Positions 9,780 to 19,780 of a stretch of DNA of 64,000 bases are shown one piece after another (position 1 is the stretch's first letter; every line of letters starts with the position of its first letter). Made by a program: the position numbers and the translations under genes. Origin of the DNA: Phascolomyces articulosus (taxonomy: Eukaryota; Mucoromycota; Mucoromycetes; Mucorales; Lichtheimiaceae); the NCBI GenBank assembly GCA_025677815.1, contig JAIXMP010000034.1, forward strand, positions 124,001 through 188,000, written 5' to 3'. The notes under the pieces are model-generated. The model saw only the letters and a program-made list of their open reading frames with translations. It made no database searches and was not told where the DNA came from.

Positions 9780-10831
9780 TTATTGTTCATTACCTTCGCC
9801 ATGGCTACCATCAGATACGTCATCATTATCTTCTTCTCTTTCTCTTTCTTCATGTGATTCAACATCATTATCCTCTGTTTGGATTGATGATGCTTGGATG
9901 GATGGTAGCTTTGAAGCCCAAAGCCGATCCATGATCTCTTTTTGCTTGATATTGAAATATTCGTGTTGAAGAGGAGACAAGTTTGTGAGATCTTGGGCCA
10001 TCATGTTGGCGTCTCTCAAGTCTTCCAAGACACGGATCTGTTTTGCAGCTGATTCAGCATGATCTTGAAGAAGCTACACTCCTTTTCCCTCTTCTTCAAG
10101 ACGGCATTTTGCTCGTTCTTGCTCCTTGTTCTTCTTGATCCCGGCTGGTCTTGCAGTAATATCATCATCACTGTCTTCAGCCGTACCAGACTTATTTCCG
10201 TCAGTATCACTGGCTGGTGTTTGAGATGCTGGTGCCTTGGTATCTTTTCTTTTTTTTAAAAAAACTTTTGGATTTGAATTCCTCAAGCTTCTCCCTCTTT
10301 TTACTATCTTTAAAATAGCTCCAACGCTGTTCAAATTGAAATTCATGGCCTTGATCCATTTCAAACAATTGCAAAACATCAACCAACAACATAATAATTA
10401 ATGTCAATTAAGATTATGTTATTTGTTAGCAGGAGAATTATATATCATAGACTAAATTATTATTAGAAAGAGTACATATATTCTTTGTTCTATTTTCTAA
10501 TAATCACCCTATCTGCTTCAGTTTTCCCACTTTCATTCAAACGTTGAACCTTGGTACCATAATCACAAAAAAGTGATACTTGTGGGCTGATATTTGAAGT
10601 CCAACGTTTCTTCAAACCTTTTGCATCTCACTCAACGAAAGTAACTGTTGTTTTTTTTGTTGTTTTTTTGACAATCTTCCAGCTTCATGCTATATTTCTA
10701 TATTATAATGCTTGGCAACATGAATTTTCCCAATAAGTTTCAAACTTTCTATTAGCTCCTTCAGGGCTATTAGTATTTTCATTCCACAAGACGCAAAGTT
10801 GCTGATCTTCGACAGAGGTGAAATTATTCAT
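9780..10831 (-). pseudogene. Decayed Myb/SANT- and NAM-like partner protein of a Harbinger element
   Basis: Pieces in changing frames give MNNFTSVEDQQLCVLWNENT (trihelix/Myb-like start), LKKRWTSNISPQVSLF, VQRLNESGKTEADRVI, EFQFEQRWSYFKDSKKREK, TARPAGIKKNKEQERAK and a C-terminus with LQHEYFNIKQKEIMDRLWAS and an acidic tail ending GEGNEQ. This order (SANT-like, then a W-containing block, then RPxGxKKxK) is that of the second protein of PIF/Harbinger transposons, which binds DNA and helps the transposase enter the nucleus. Several stops and frameshifts are present. The start ATG is at 10829-10831. It is convergent with the transposase relic, unlike the usual two-gene layout, so rearrangement or two elements are possible. 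Confidence 0.7.
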
Positions 10832-11347
10832 GGTTGCCTCTTTGGAGTGGAAGAGGTCTTTGGTGACATGATGATAGATAAAATAGATTTCGAATAAGGA
10901 TAATGAAGTAGTAGAAGTTAATTAATGAGATATTTTAGAGCGTATTTTTAATGTTTAAAATCAACCCTGTTTATATTCAAAAAAAAAAATAAGGTTCATA
11001 TAATTAACATTTTCACTCTTTTTTAATATTACCATCACGACCCAACATTTTTAATTATATAAACATATTTATTTTGTTTTACCAAGTCGCATCGGTTTTG
11101 TCTCCATTAAAGGCGATGATATCACAGTAGAAAAAGTAATTTAGGGCTGACTTAAATGTAATAAAAATTTTGGATATCTTAATTTTAGGTAACAGTTAAG
11201 TAATGCTGCTGGGGTTGCCTAGAAACTTAAATTTAAGAAAAGTCAAGTTTAGGTACCACTGCTGGGGTTGCTCTCAGGCTTTACAGTGTTAACTAACTTA
11301 ATATGAACCTTGTAATATAAAAGAAAATTTTTAATGGAGGAGTATTT
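10832..11347. other. Right edge of the transposon island, with a 13-bp direct repeat
   Basis: There is no gene. CTGCTGGGGTTGC occurs at 11206-11218 and again at 11259-11271. Nearby TTAGTTAACACTG-like sequence resembles, inverted, the sequence near 6720. Homology to the 3' flank of HET-B starts at about 11348, so this is where the island meets block C. Confidence 0.5.
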
Positions 11348-14300
11348 CATTTTTTCTAAGAGGACAAGCGTAAGCCGTAAAAACCCAGTGATTTTAATAA
11401 TATAGACTAAGTCGAACAATGTATATTGCATAAACAGCAACAGTAGTAGTAGTGACTATGTCTCATTCTTCTTCCTTCGTACAGGTATGCGCAACACGAT
11501 TCAAACATTATTCTTTCAATTGTTTGTCGCGTATCCCTTACTCTATAAACTTACTAGTTTCGCGGTAAAATTATGCAGCACATGCAGAAAATGAAAAAAA
11601 AAACTTCATATTTTAAAAAGTAGAGTTAACTTAGCTATGATTCTAAAACAAGAACAATTATCTTGGAAGAAAGAACACTATCATACCAATATTCATATCA
11701 TAAAAAAGGATGTTAATCTATTCTTTTTATTTGTTCACAGTATACTACGTTTATGCGTGCTAATAATATTAATATGATAGTAAATGAAGATGTTCGTGCC
11801 TTTTTACTATATCATCCTCCTGATGATGGTCTTCTTTTTACGAATATTTTATTTAATATAGCGTAGTACTATAGAGTTTTAAAGGAACCGCTATATTTTT
11901 ATATACACTAGCACTTTGTCTCCTGTCTTTCTCTAACGCTATTTATTATTATTATTATTATTATTATTACGTATAAATCATTTTTCTTTGCCATTATTTA
12001 CTCTATTGTTTTTATGATAGTAATAAAATTTCTTATAATTTGTTAGCTAACTTTTCAAATATATATACATGGTGTTGTACGTAATAAGAGATGGTAGGTT
12101 AAAATGTAAAAATAGAACATGTAAAACTGAATATTATATGATTGTATTAACAGCGTGTATGGTATTAAATACTATTAGCGTAACCTATTTGTATATACGC
12201 AACCAGACAATTCACAGATCTATAAACAAATCAAGTGTTTGCTACTTGTTACTTGATTATCTAATCTGCACTTATTCTCTGTCACTATCTCTTTGTCTTC
12301 TTTGATAGTATAGCAGAAGGTAATAAGATGTTTATTAAGATATTTACATTTGTTTGCTTTTAAATAAATAAATAAAAAACTCTATTGAATAATAAACTCT
12401 TTTGCTTCTCTATGGACTTCATCTCCAAAAATCGAGTTTAAAATTTCATCTGGATCATCCGAAATAAGATCCTCGTGGAACGTACTCCCAAGAAAATAAA
12501 TACCAATGGCCTTGTACCGTTTTTTTGTGCCGTTTGCAGTATCTACATATTTCTTGATGACTGGGAGGAAATAGTCATGTTTATAACGAACGGGACGACA
12601 TAATGATGGTAATTTCTCTACCTCCTCAACAAGTAAATTATAGGATTTGAGCAAAATAGGCAAAGCGATGCATTGATCACAATCTTCAGTCAATGAGAGT
12701 GGTCTTGCGTGCATGACGGAAGCATATTGTGGTTGATAATAATGAGTGGCGTAACAGGCTAAAATACTTTCCATTTTAATAGCCCAATCCATTAAAGCAG
12801 TATCCTCTTCATCTGTAATAATTGATAGACCATTCGCTTTCCATCGCTTTTCAAACTTATAAATATGTTGGTCCCATTGATCTTTGTCGTGAGATAACGG
12901 TGAGAAGCATCTACAATCATACGGTACAACAGATAGTGTCTTGTAATATTTGGTTGAAATGTGAAGAAGCATATCATTACAGATAGAATGCTGGTGTTGA
13001 AGCCATGTGGTTGTGGTGGTAACACGCTTAAAGAGATGCCTACCAGAAACACCAGTCCATGAAGGTAGATTATGATTCTTCATTGTATTGACTCTAATTT
13101 CCTCACCATTGCTAAAGAGGTTCGAACCAAAACAAAGAATGGATAGGTCATGTGTTGCAATGGTCCGATAAAATTGATTCAAGGTTGTTTTAATATCGAT
13201 TTTATAGTTGATTTCCATATTTTTAAATAAATCAGGGAAAATATTGGCCAAAGAAAATATTTTGTCGTGTTCCTTTGAACTCATTCGAAAATGGGCCTGG
13301 CTGAGTGCTTGACTGACACTTCCTCTTCCTTGTTGTTGGTTAGCAAAATCAAGCATCCATTTTGAAAAACTATCGAATGCTGTAGGTATATCGCATGTAT
13401 GAAAGCTGTGTTGCCAGAAATGGGTGTCTGTCCCAATCACTAATATACGTTTTGATGACATTGTTTCTTCTAATGTCCAACTTCGTTTCCACCAAAGTGA
13501 TTTTTGTTTCATATCAATCCAAGCTTTTGTGCTTGCATCTGTGTTGTTATTTATTGTGTGGATAGTATCAAAATGTTTTGGATCATGAATATGGACTTCA
13601 GGTACAATTGCCACAGTATAACACGCATTACTGTAGATATTATACATTTGTTTGATTTCTCGTAGTTTGTTTTTATTGTCGGATTGATCAATGCATATTT
13701 TATCATACCACAAATATTCGATTTCGAAATCTTTACATATTTGTTGAAGAAGCTCTTTGTACGTCACGTGTTTTAAGATAGCCTTGCTCCTGGTGGATGG
13801 TAAAAACTGGACATCATACTTATTCTCTTCATCTCCTATCGGTATCATTATAACTGAGTCCTTATTTTTCTTGCTTCTGAGTAAACGCTCCTTGAGTTTG
13901 GTGAAAATTCCTTTCTTGTGGCCCATATCATATCCTTGAACAATACAATGTCTACCGTTGTCGATGCAGTCAAATTCACCGTTTTCTTTTTGTACAACAT
14001 CCCCAGATTGTTCCCAAACATAGGAGAGAGCACAATAACCAGTTTCTGCTTGTTCGCCTGGGACTTTTTCCCAATCTGAAACACGAATGAGGTATGTGGG
14101 TCGATATTCTCCTGCAGTGGCATCACGTCGATACTGTGTAGTATCTGCTAAGTCCAATGATCTTTGGTTGCGGCAATAGGTAATGTACATATTTCTTTTT
14201 GAAAATTTTCATGTTTTATGATAGAGGATATAAAGTTAAGAATATTGCCTAAGAGAATAATTTGATGATGATTACCTTGTTTTCGCTGTTTATACGGTGC

Positions 14301-14500
14301 TGTTTCGCGATATACAAAAAGTTTGCTTGATGAAAAATAAGAAAAAGATGTTGATAATGGAGGACAAAAATATAAAGAGAAAAGAAAGATCGATAAAAAG
14401 AATGAGTGATGGGAAATGATTAACTGCTAAGCCAAAGTAGCATTTTTTGAGCCGCTCCGCTTCGCTTCGTGTCACTTAACAGGTTCGGGTATTTCCTTTG
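11348..14500 (-). repeat. HET duplication block C (complete unit)
   Basis: Aligns with block B over its whole length: 3' flank 11348-12381, HET-C, then 5' flank 14191-14500. It includes the ATTATTATT microsatellite at ~11942-11970, expanded relative to block B. Beyond it, 14500-14545 repeats the beginning of another unit (GAGAGCAAACGTAAGCCGTA), indicating a truncated fourth unit. Confidence 0.75.
12382..14190 (-). CDS. HET-domain protein, copy C
   Basis: An intronless 602 aa paralogue, longest of the three because of small insertions near residues 95-110 (RLLRSKKNKDSV) and ~465. HET signatures are intact: CALSYVWEQSG, YLWYDKICIDQ followed by EIKQMYNIYSNA, and WWKRSWTLEE. C-terminal motifs LPSWTGVSG, PLSLTEDCDQCIALPIL and RYKAIGIYFLGS are kept. 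The N-terminal 40 residues resemble copy B (MYITYCRNQRSLDLADTTQY), while the ETMSSKRILVIG stretch is like copy A, so gene conversion among copies is possible. It is separated from copies A and B by the transposon island. The frame is clean and it is likely functional. Confidence 0.85.
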   Translation of the reverse strand: MYITYCRNQRSLDLADTTQYRRDATAGEYRPTYLIRVSDWEKVPGEQAETGYCALSYVWEQSGDVVQKENGEFDCIDNGRHCIVQGYDMGHKKGIFTKLKERLLRSKKNKDSVIMIPIGDEENKYDVQFLPSTRSKAILKHVTYKELLQQICKDFEIEYLWYDKICIDQSDNKNKLREIKQMYNIYSNACYTVAIVPEVHIHDPKHFDTIHTINNNTDASTKAWIDMKQKSLWWKRSWTLEETMSSKRILVIGTDTHFWQHSFHTCDIPTAFDSFSKWMLDFANQQQGRGSVSQALSQAHFRMSSKEHDKIFSLANIFPDLFKNMEINYKIDIKTTLNQFYRTIATHDLSILCFGSNLFSNGEEIRVNTMKNHNLPSWTGVSGRHLFKRVTTTTTWLQHQHSICNDMLLHISTKYYKTLSVVPYDCRCFSPLSHDKDQWDQHIYKFEKRWKANGLSIITDEEDTALMDWAIKMESILACYATHYYQPQYASVMHARPLSLTEDCDQCIALPILLKSYNLLVEEVEKLPSLCRPVRYKHDYFLPVIKKYVDTANGTKKRYKAIGIYFLGSTFHEDLISDDPDEILNSIFGDEVHREAKEFIIQ

Positions 14501-14774
14501 AGAGCAAACGTAAGCCGTAAATGCCATGTTATTTTAATAGTATAGAAGATAGATAAATCTAATCATTCATCCAACAAAAAAAACGAGAACATGTATATAT
14601 AAGAACACATACACACATACATACGAAGTTGATTGATTGTATTATTACAGAATTATTATACTACTGAAAAAAAAAGAGAAAAAACATGAATACTTTTTTA
14701 CAAAATATAAATTTATTATGTGATGTAGTAGATAATACTAGTTGTGTAGTGTGTGTTGTGGGCGGCTGGGTGTT
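14191..14774. other. 5' flank of HET-C and truncated start of a fourth unit
   Basis: 14191-14480 matches the HET leader and promoter sequences. 14500-14545 repeats the start of a duplication unit and then similarity stops. The rest is AT-rich DNA between this block and the 3' end of the reductase gene. I see no gene. Confidence 0.5.
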
Positions 14775-16401
14775 TTAGATTTTAGAATCCTTTATCATAG
14801 AAACCAAAGGAACAACCACTTTACCCTTATTTTGACCAGTATGTAAATATTCCACACCATCCACCACACTTTCAATACCCTTATCTAAACCCGTCGTATC
14901 CATTTGAATTATTAATTTGTTTTGTTGAATCAATTGTACCAATTTTTTCATATGGGAACCATATAAATGAAGATAATCAGGGACAAAGAAACCTATCACA
15001 CTTCTTGATTTGCCCAAAAGTTTCAATGTGTCTACTTTGTCACCTGACATACCGGATTCTGCAGAATAGGTGGATACGGTACCGATTACAATCAAACGAC
15101 CTTTGATGGCCAAGCTAAAAAAAAAAAAAGGAATAGACTCATGTTCATGAGTTTTTCTCTATATATTTTTTAAAAATAAAAAAATGAATCCCCTCTTCTT
15201 ATTATGGACGCTTACCTATTCAAACAAGTGGTAAAGAAAGAACCACCCACACTTTCAAAGACAATATCCACACCTTTTGGATATTCTTTCTTTAATACAG
15301 TCTTGAAATCTTCCTTTTTATAATTGATGACTCGATCACAACCCATAGACTATATGTAAAATAGGATTATTTGTTATGATCGCGTAATGAATAACTCGCC
15401 ACCAAACATAAAATTTTTTTAAAACAATAACCCCCGTATCCTCCTTCCAAATATTAATCCTTTTTCTTTTTTTACCTTAAGCATAGCTACTTTTTCATCA
15501 CTAGAACAAGTACCAATAACATGGTTACCAGCCAATTTAGCAAGTTGAACAGCCATTTGTCCAGCACCACCAGCAGCTAATATACCATTTAATGCATAAA
15601 TCATCCTATTCCTACTTTTTTTTCTACACATTTTTTTTTTTACATACCAGCTGTCACCAAGACTGTTTCACCTGTAGTCATTCTTCCAGCTTGTTCAAGA
15701 GCAATTGAAGCAGTAAGACCCGAAGAAAGTAATGCAAGATATTCAAATTTAGAACCAGGAACTGGGATTAAACTCTTGAAAGGAGCAGTTAAATATTCTG
15801 CATAAGTACCATATTGTCTAATAATAATAAAATCCAATTCATTATTTATTATTATTAGGGCAATTCTAAATCCACATAATAGGACGTAGTAGAGAGAAAA
15901 ACAATAAATGTAGTGGCTATTTTTTTCATAGAGTTAAACTTACGAAACAAGAACAAAAGTACCAACAGCTTCTTTAGGTACAGAAGAACCCACTTGAACG
16001 ATTTGACCCATCGATTCAAAGCCAACATCAAATGGTCTATACAAAGGATTTTTCTTAAATAGGTAAGTTCCTCCTAACTTATTCTTTCTTAACTACACAA
16101 ATAATAAAAATATATATTACTTACGGTTTAATATCAGGAACATATTTAGCATTTGTAAAGTTCACATCCGAAGCATTGACTCCCAAATATAAATTCTTGA
16201 CAATCACTTGATGAGGTTTCAAGGTATCTGTCAAGGTACTAAAAGGAACAGAGACAACACGTGTTACTTTACGATAATCATTACCAATAGCAATAGCTTG
16301 GACTTTACGAAATACTGTGGGAGTACTAAAAAAATGTTTTTATAGTGTGTTAGTCAAAAAAAAAAAGAATAAGAATATCAATTCATTCTCTTTTACCTCA
16401 T
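14775..16401 (-). CDS. ZADH2/PTGR3-like NADPH-dependent MDR reductase, copy 1
   Basis: Seven exons: 16397-16401 (only ATGAG), 16125-16325, 15944-16036, 15648-15817, 15476-15576, 15216-15349 and 14775-15114. They sum to 1044 nt and 347 aa. The protein is a medium-chain dehydrogenase/reductase of the quinone oxidoreductase branch. Visible are the N-terminal GroES-like part ([20 protein letters not shown]), the Rossmann loop [17 protein letters not shown] and the [15 protein letters not shown] segment typical of zinc-binding alcohol dehydrogenase domain-containing protein 2 (15-oxoprostaglandin 13-reductase). Zinc-ligand cysteines are absent, as in that branch. It probably reduces enone or quinone substrates with NADPH. 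A paralogue with the same exon plan lies at 46020-47594. The 5-nt first exon is inferred from splice sites and conservation in both copies. Confidence 0.85.
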
Positions 16402-17236
16402 GATTCGATGAATAGGATATGTGTATGAGAGTGGAGGAGGGTTTAGAGTGAAAAGAAGTAAAAAAAAGCATGTTTTTATATAGGTTTTATGCCAAAATCC
16501 CTTTGATAAATTTCCCGCGATCCAATTCAAGTTATCTAACAAGGAATTGCATAATTTATCTTTCTCACACGCAGTTTATCATTGGCCATAGTAAGAATAT
16601 GGATTATTTTTTACAATTCAATAGAACTTATCATTATAAGTAAAATAAAGTATTCATTTTTTTTGGGAAGTGAATGTTTTTTTAATGAGTGTGTACTTTG
16701 AAAAAGCTTCTTTACTTTTATAAATTTTTAATCTTATGCAAATACAGTATTGAACAGGTGAGTGTTTTTTTTACACAGTGAAAAAATAAGAAATTAAAAA
16801 TTGTTACACAAAACAGGATCAGGTCCGGTGTGATGACCCCCCCTCCGAAAAAAAGTACCGGACCTGCGGGGCAAGAGCGGGTGTGCCAGGTGATTGACTA
16901 ACACATTGGCATTGCACATCTAAAGCACTTTCCCTCTTCATTGATAGTAGTAAGTATCCTATATATACAAAAGGGTAAAAAAAAAATAACGATGGGATAC
17001 TATTGAAAAGACTTCCATGAAAATCATTCAATGGATGGATGAATGGATGGATGGATTTTTTAGGAGAAAAAGGGAGAAGGGGGAGAATTGAAAAGGGGGA
17101 GGGAGGGAAGTAGTAATTCATTGACCATGAGACTCATGACTCCATCCATGGGAAATAATTATATAAACCTTTTTTATTTCCATGAATTGAAAATATTAAT
17201 TATAACCTCTTTTATTATTATTATTGTTATTAGAAA
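16402..17236. other. Intergenic region between reductase and RPS2
   Basis: Serves as divergent upstream DNA for both neighbours. It holds a GC-rich patch at 16818-16880 with a hairpin (described separately), a GGAT repeat at about 17032-17056 and a purine-rich tract GGGAGAAGGGGGAG at ~17070-17108 within 130 bp of the RPS2 start. No gene is seen. Confidence 0.4.
16821..16865. other. GC-rich hairpin of unknown role
   Basis: AGGTCCGGT at 16821-16829 pairs perfectly with ACCGGACCT at 16857-16865, around a 27-nt loop containing a C7 run and an A7 run. It stands out in AT-rich DNA. It could be part of a small RNA or a terminator-like structure. The loop contains GTGATGA, resembling a snoRNA C box, but I found no matching D box. 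Confidence 0.4.
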
Positions 17237-18416
17237 ATGGCTGACTCTGCACCGGCCGATAGTAAGTTTTTCTATATATTTATTTTTTCAATTTTTAAAA
17301 AAATAATCCAACATTACGAAAATGGAAAATTACCCAACATTTCGAAATAAAACGCATCATTGACACACAACTTTTTTTCTTTTTTTAAAAAAAAGGACGT
17401 GGTGGTTTCGGACGTGGTCGTGGCCGTGGTGGCCGTGGCCGTGGACGTGGACGCCGTGGCGACGAAAAGACTGAATGGTAAAAAAAAATAAAATAAGATC
17501 GAATTTAGATAAATTGAACGAATTTTTTTCCTTTCCATCTATTGACATTCTATATATAAATATAATTAGGGTTCCTGTTACCAAGCTTGGCCGTCTCGTA
17601 AAGGCTGGCAAGATTAAGAACATGGAAGAAATCTACACCTTCTCCCTTCCTGTCAAGGAGTACCAAATTGTTGATTACTTTTTGCCTTCCTTGAAGGATG
17701 AAGTGATGAAGATCATGCCCGTCCAAAAGCAAACCCGTGCTGGTCAACGCACTCGTTTCAAGGCCTTTGTTGTCATTGGTGATGCCGATGGCCACGTCGG
17801 TTTGGGTGTCAAGTGCTCCAAGGAAGTCGCTACGGCTATCCGTGGTGCCATCATTCTTGCCAAACTTTCAGTTATTCCCGTTCGTCGTGGTTATTGGGGT
17901 ACCGCTCTTGGTGAACCCCATACTGTCCCTTGCAAGGTTACTGGCAAGTGTGGTTCTGCCATGTGTCGGTAAGTATTTTTTAAATATAAAAAAATGTTTG
18001 GAAATAGAAGTTTTGATAAAAGAAAAAGAAGAGTAATTATATTAATTAAATATAACATTTTAAATTAATAATAATAATAGCTTGATCCCTGCTCCCAAGG
18101 GTACTGGTTTGGTTGCCGCTCCTACTCCCAAGAAGGTCTTGCAACTCGCTGGTATTACTGATTGTTACACTACCTCGCGAGGTTCCACTCGTACTTTGGG
18201 TAACTTTGTTAAGGCTACCTTTGCTGCTATTGGCAACACCTATGGTTTCTTGACACCTGGTAAGAACTTAAAAAAATAATAATTAGAATAATTAGAATAG
18301 ATAAAAATGGAACTAATCACTATTCATTTTTATTAGATTTGTGGACCGAAACTGAATTCACCAAGGGTCCTTATCAAGAGCATACTGACTTCCTTGCTGT
18401 CAAGCAACGAAAGTAA
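17237..18416 (+). CDS. RPS2: 40S ribosomal protein S2 (uS5)
   Basis: Five exons: 17237-17261, 17396-17477, 17570-17968, 18081-18259 and 18337-18416, giving 254 aa. The N-terminus is the Arg/Gly-rich tail ([19 protein letters not shown]) seen in eukaryotic S2 proteins. The core reads [17 protein letters not shown], then [38 protein letters not shown] and [18 protein letters not shown], all hallmarks of uS5. It ends [19 protein letters not shown] and is slightly shorter at the C-terminus than animal S2. It sits in the small ribosomal subunit near the decoding site. Exons are visibly GC-richer and use C-ending codons, as expected for a highly expressed gene. The polypurine tract upstream may be a promoter element. 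Confidence 0.97.
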
Positions 18417-18758
18417 AACTTCTTTTTTTTTATTATTAAATAACACACACCCAATTTTTTATGAAAAAAAACCTCTATAATAAAAAAAAATATGCTACTT
18501 TCTTTGATTTTTTATGATATATAAAAAACATACATCATTCAGACTGTTATTTATTTTTTTAATTTATTATTAAAATTATATATGACTAAAAAAAAAAGAG
18601 AAAAGGAAAAAGATGAACTAATTACAAATCGTGATAATAGAAGATCAAAAGGGAATGATCCACATTGAAGGGGTGGTGGGATATGATTTAATTCTTGTTA
18701 AAAAAAAAAAAAGATATTTTGAAAAAAAAAAGATTTGGGTTATTGTTTGAAGGACTTT

Positions 18759-19115
18759 TTATCCAAGCATGCAACGATCCCAAGAATTATAACATCCTTG
18801 ACCACAATGACAGGTTGTTTTTTTAACTTCAGCACAATGACAGAATCGACCACATTCACAACCGACCCCAGAACCTCGGCCTATTAAAATGATATAACAA
18901 GGATTAGAAAAAATTGTTTCAATGCATTTTTTTTATTTCAAAAAAAATCGAATGAACTTACAAACACAATATTCTGAATGATGATTAAAACCAGAGGATT
19001 GTTCCAACTGTCTTTCAGGTGGAGGAGTAGGTAACTGTTGATTATTCCCTCCACTATTTTGTTGTTGATTATCGTTATGCATAATATGAACTGATAAGAC
19101 AGTATAGTTTGACAT
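18759..19115 (-). CDS. Small Cys-rich protein, metallothionein-like C-terminus
   Basis: Two exons, 18962-19115 and 18759-18880, encode 91 aa. The first half is Asn/Gln/Pro-rich (HNDNQQQNSGGNNQQLPTPP). The second half packs Cys in C-x-C pairs: EYCVCRG, GCECGRFCHCAE, TTCHCGQGCY and a final DRCMLG. C-x-C clusters bind Cu or Zn in metallothioneins, so metal binding is a reasonable inference, but I cannot assign a family. The intron splits a Cys codon (TGTGTTT|GTAAGT...TTTTAATAG|GC), and only the spliced frame keeps the Cys pattern, which supports the model. No signal peptide is seen. It is convergent with RPS2, 342 bp apart. Confidence 0.7.
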
Positions 19116-19780
19116 GATAATGTTGTTGTATTTTTTTTGGTTGTTTTTTCTTTTTCAAATGAACGAAAAGAAAGAGAGAAAAAGAAAAAGATGAGCGATG
19201 AGAAAAAAAAGAGTTATTATATATATCATTTTTTCATGCAGCCCTTTACGAACGTATTACATTATCAGTGTCATTTGACAATGATATGAAACGAGATAAA
19301 CTTATACATTTCATTGGTTCGAAACAAACCATGTTGGTTTTTCATGAGAAACTTGGAACTCATCCAGTAAGGATTATTTTTCTTAAAGCCAAGGGAGAAA
19401 TTTCAAAAACAATAATATACACACATGCATCATCTGGTTCTACCTTATAATATAATTCCATGCAAGTAAAAGGTAGGAGGATGAAAAATTAATTTATGAT
19501 TGTTTGGATCTTATATTTCAATGTTAAAAAAAAGGAGACTAAAAAATCATTTTTTACAAGAATAGTTTAGTATAGGAAAAAGAAAAGGACCCTATTTAAA
19601 AAATGATTTAGTTTTTTTTCATAGTTTATATAGAAAAAAAAAAGCAGTAAAAGAAGTTCTTCTTCTTCCTTTTTTTTTTTATTGTTTTAAAATTTTCTTT
19701 TGGTTCTATTATTAAAAAAAAAATAAGCGAAAATTCTATTATCACTATACTAATAATAAACAGTCAAACAAAAAAAAAAT
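19116..19780. other. Intergenic, AT-rich
   Basis: Divergent upstream region of the Cys-rich gene and the first EF-hand gene, full of A and T runs. A 60-codon open frame at 19268-19450 shows no recognisable protein pattern and I do not call it. Confidence 0.4.

Noticed and set aside
10059..10259. Plus-strand frame opposite the Harbinger partner relic
   Set aside because: It is the antisense of the recognisable Myb/NAM-like sequence.
16826..16925. Possible box C/D snoRNA around the hairpin (GTGATGA resembles a C box)
   Set aside because: No CTGA D box at a suitable distance and no terminal stem matching it; kept only as an unexplained hairpin.
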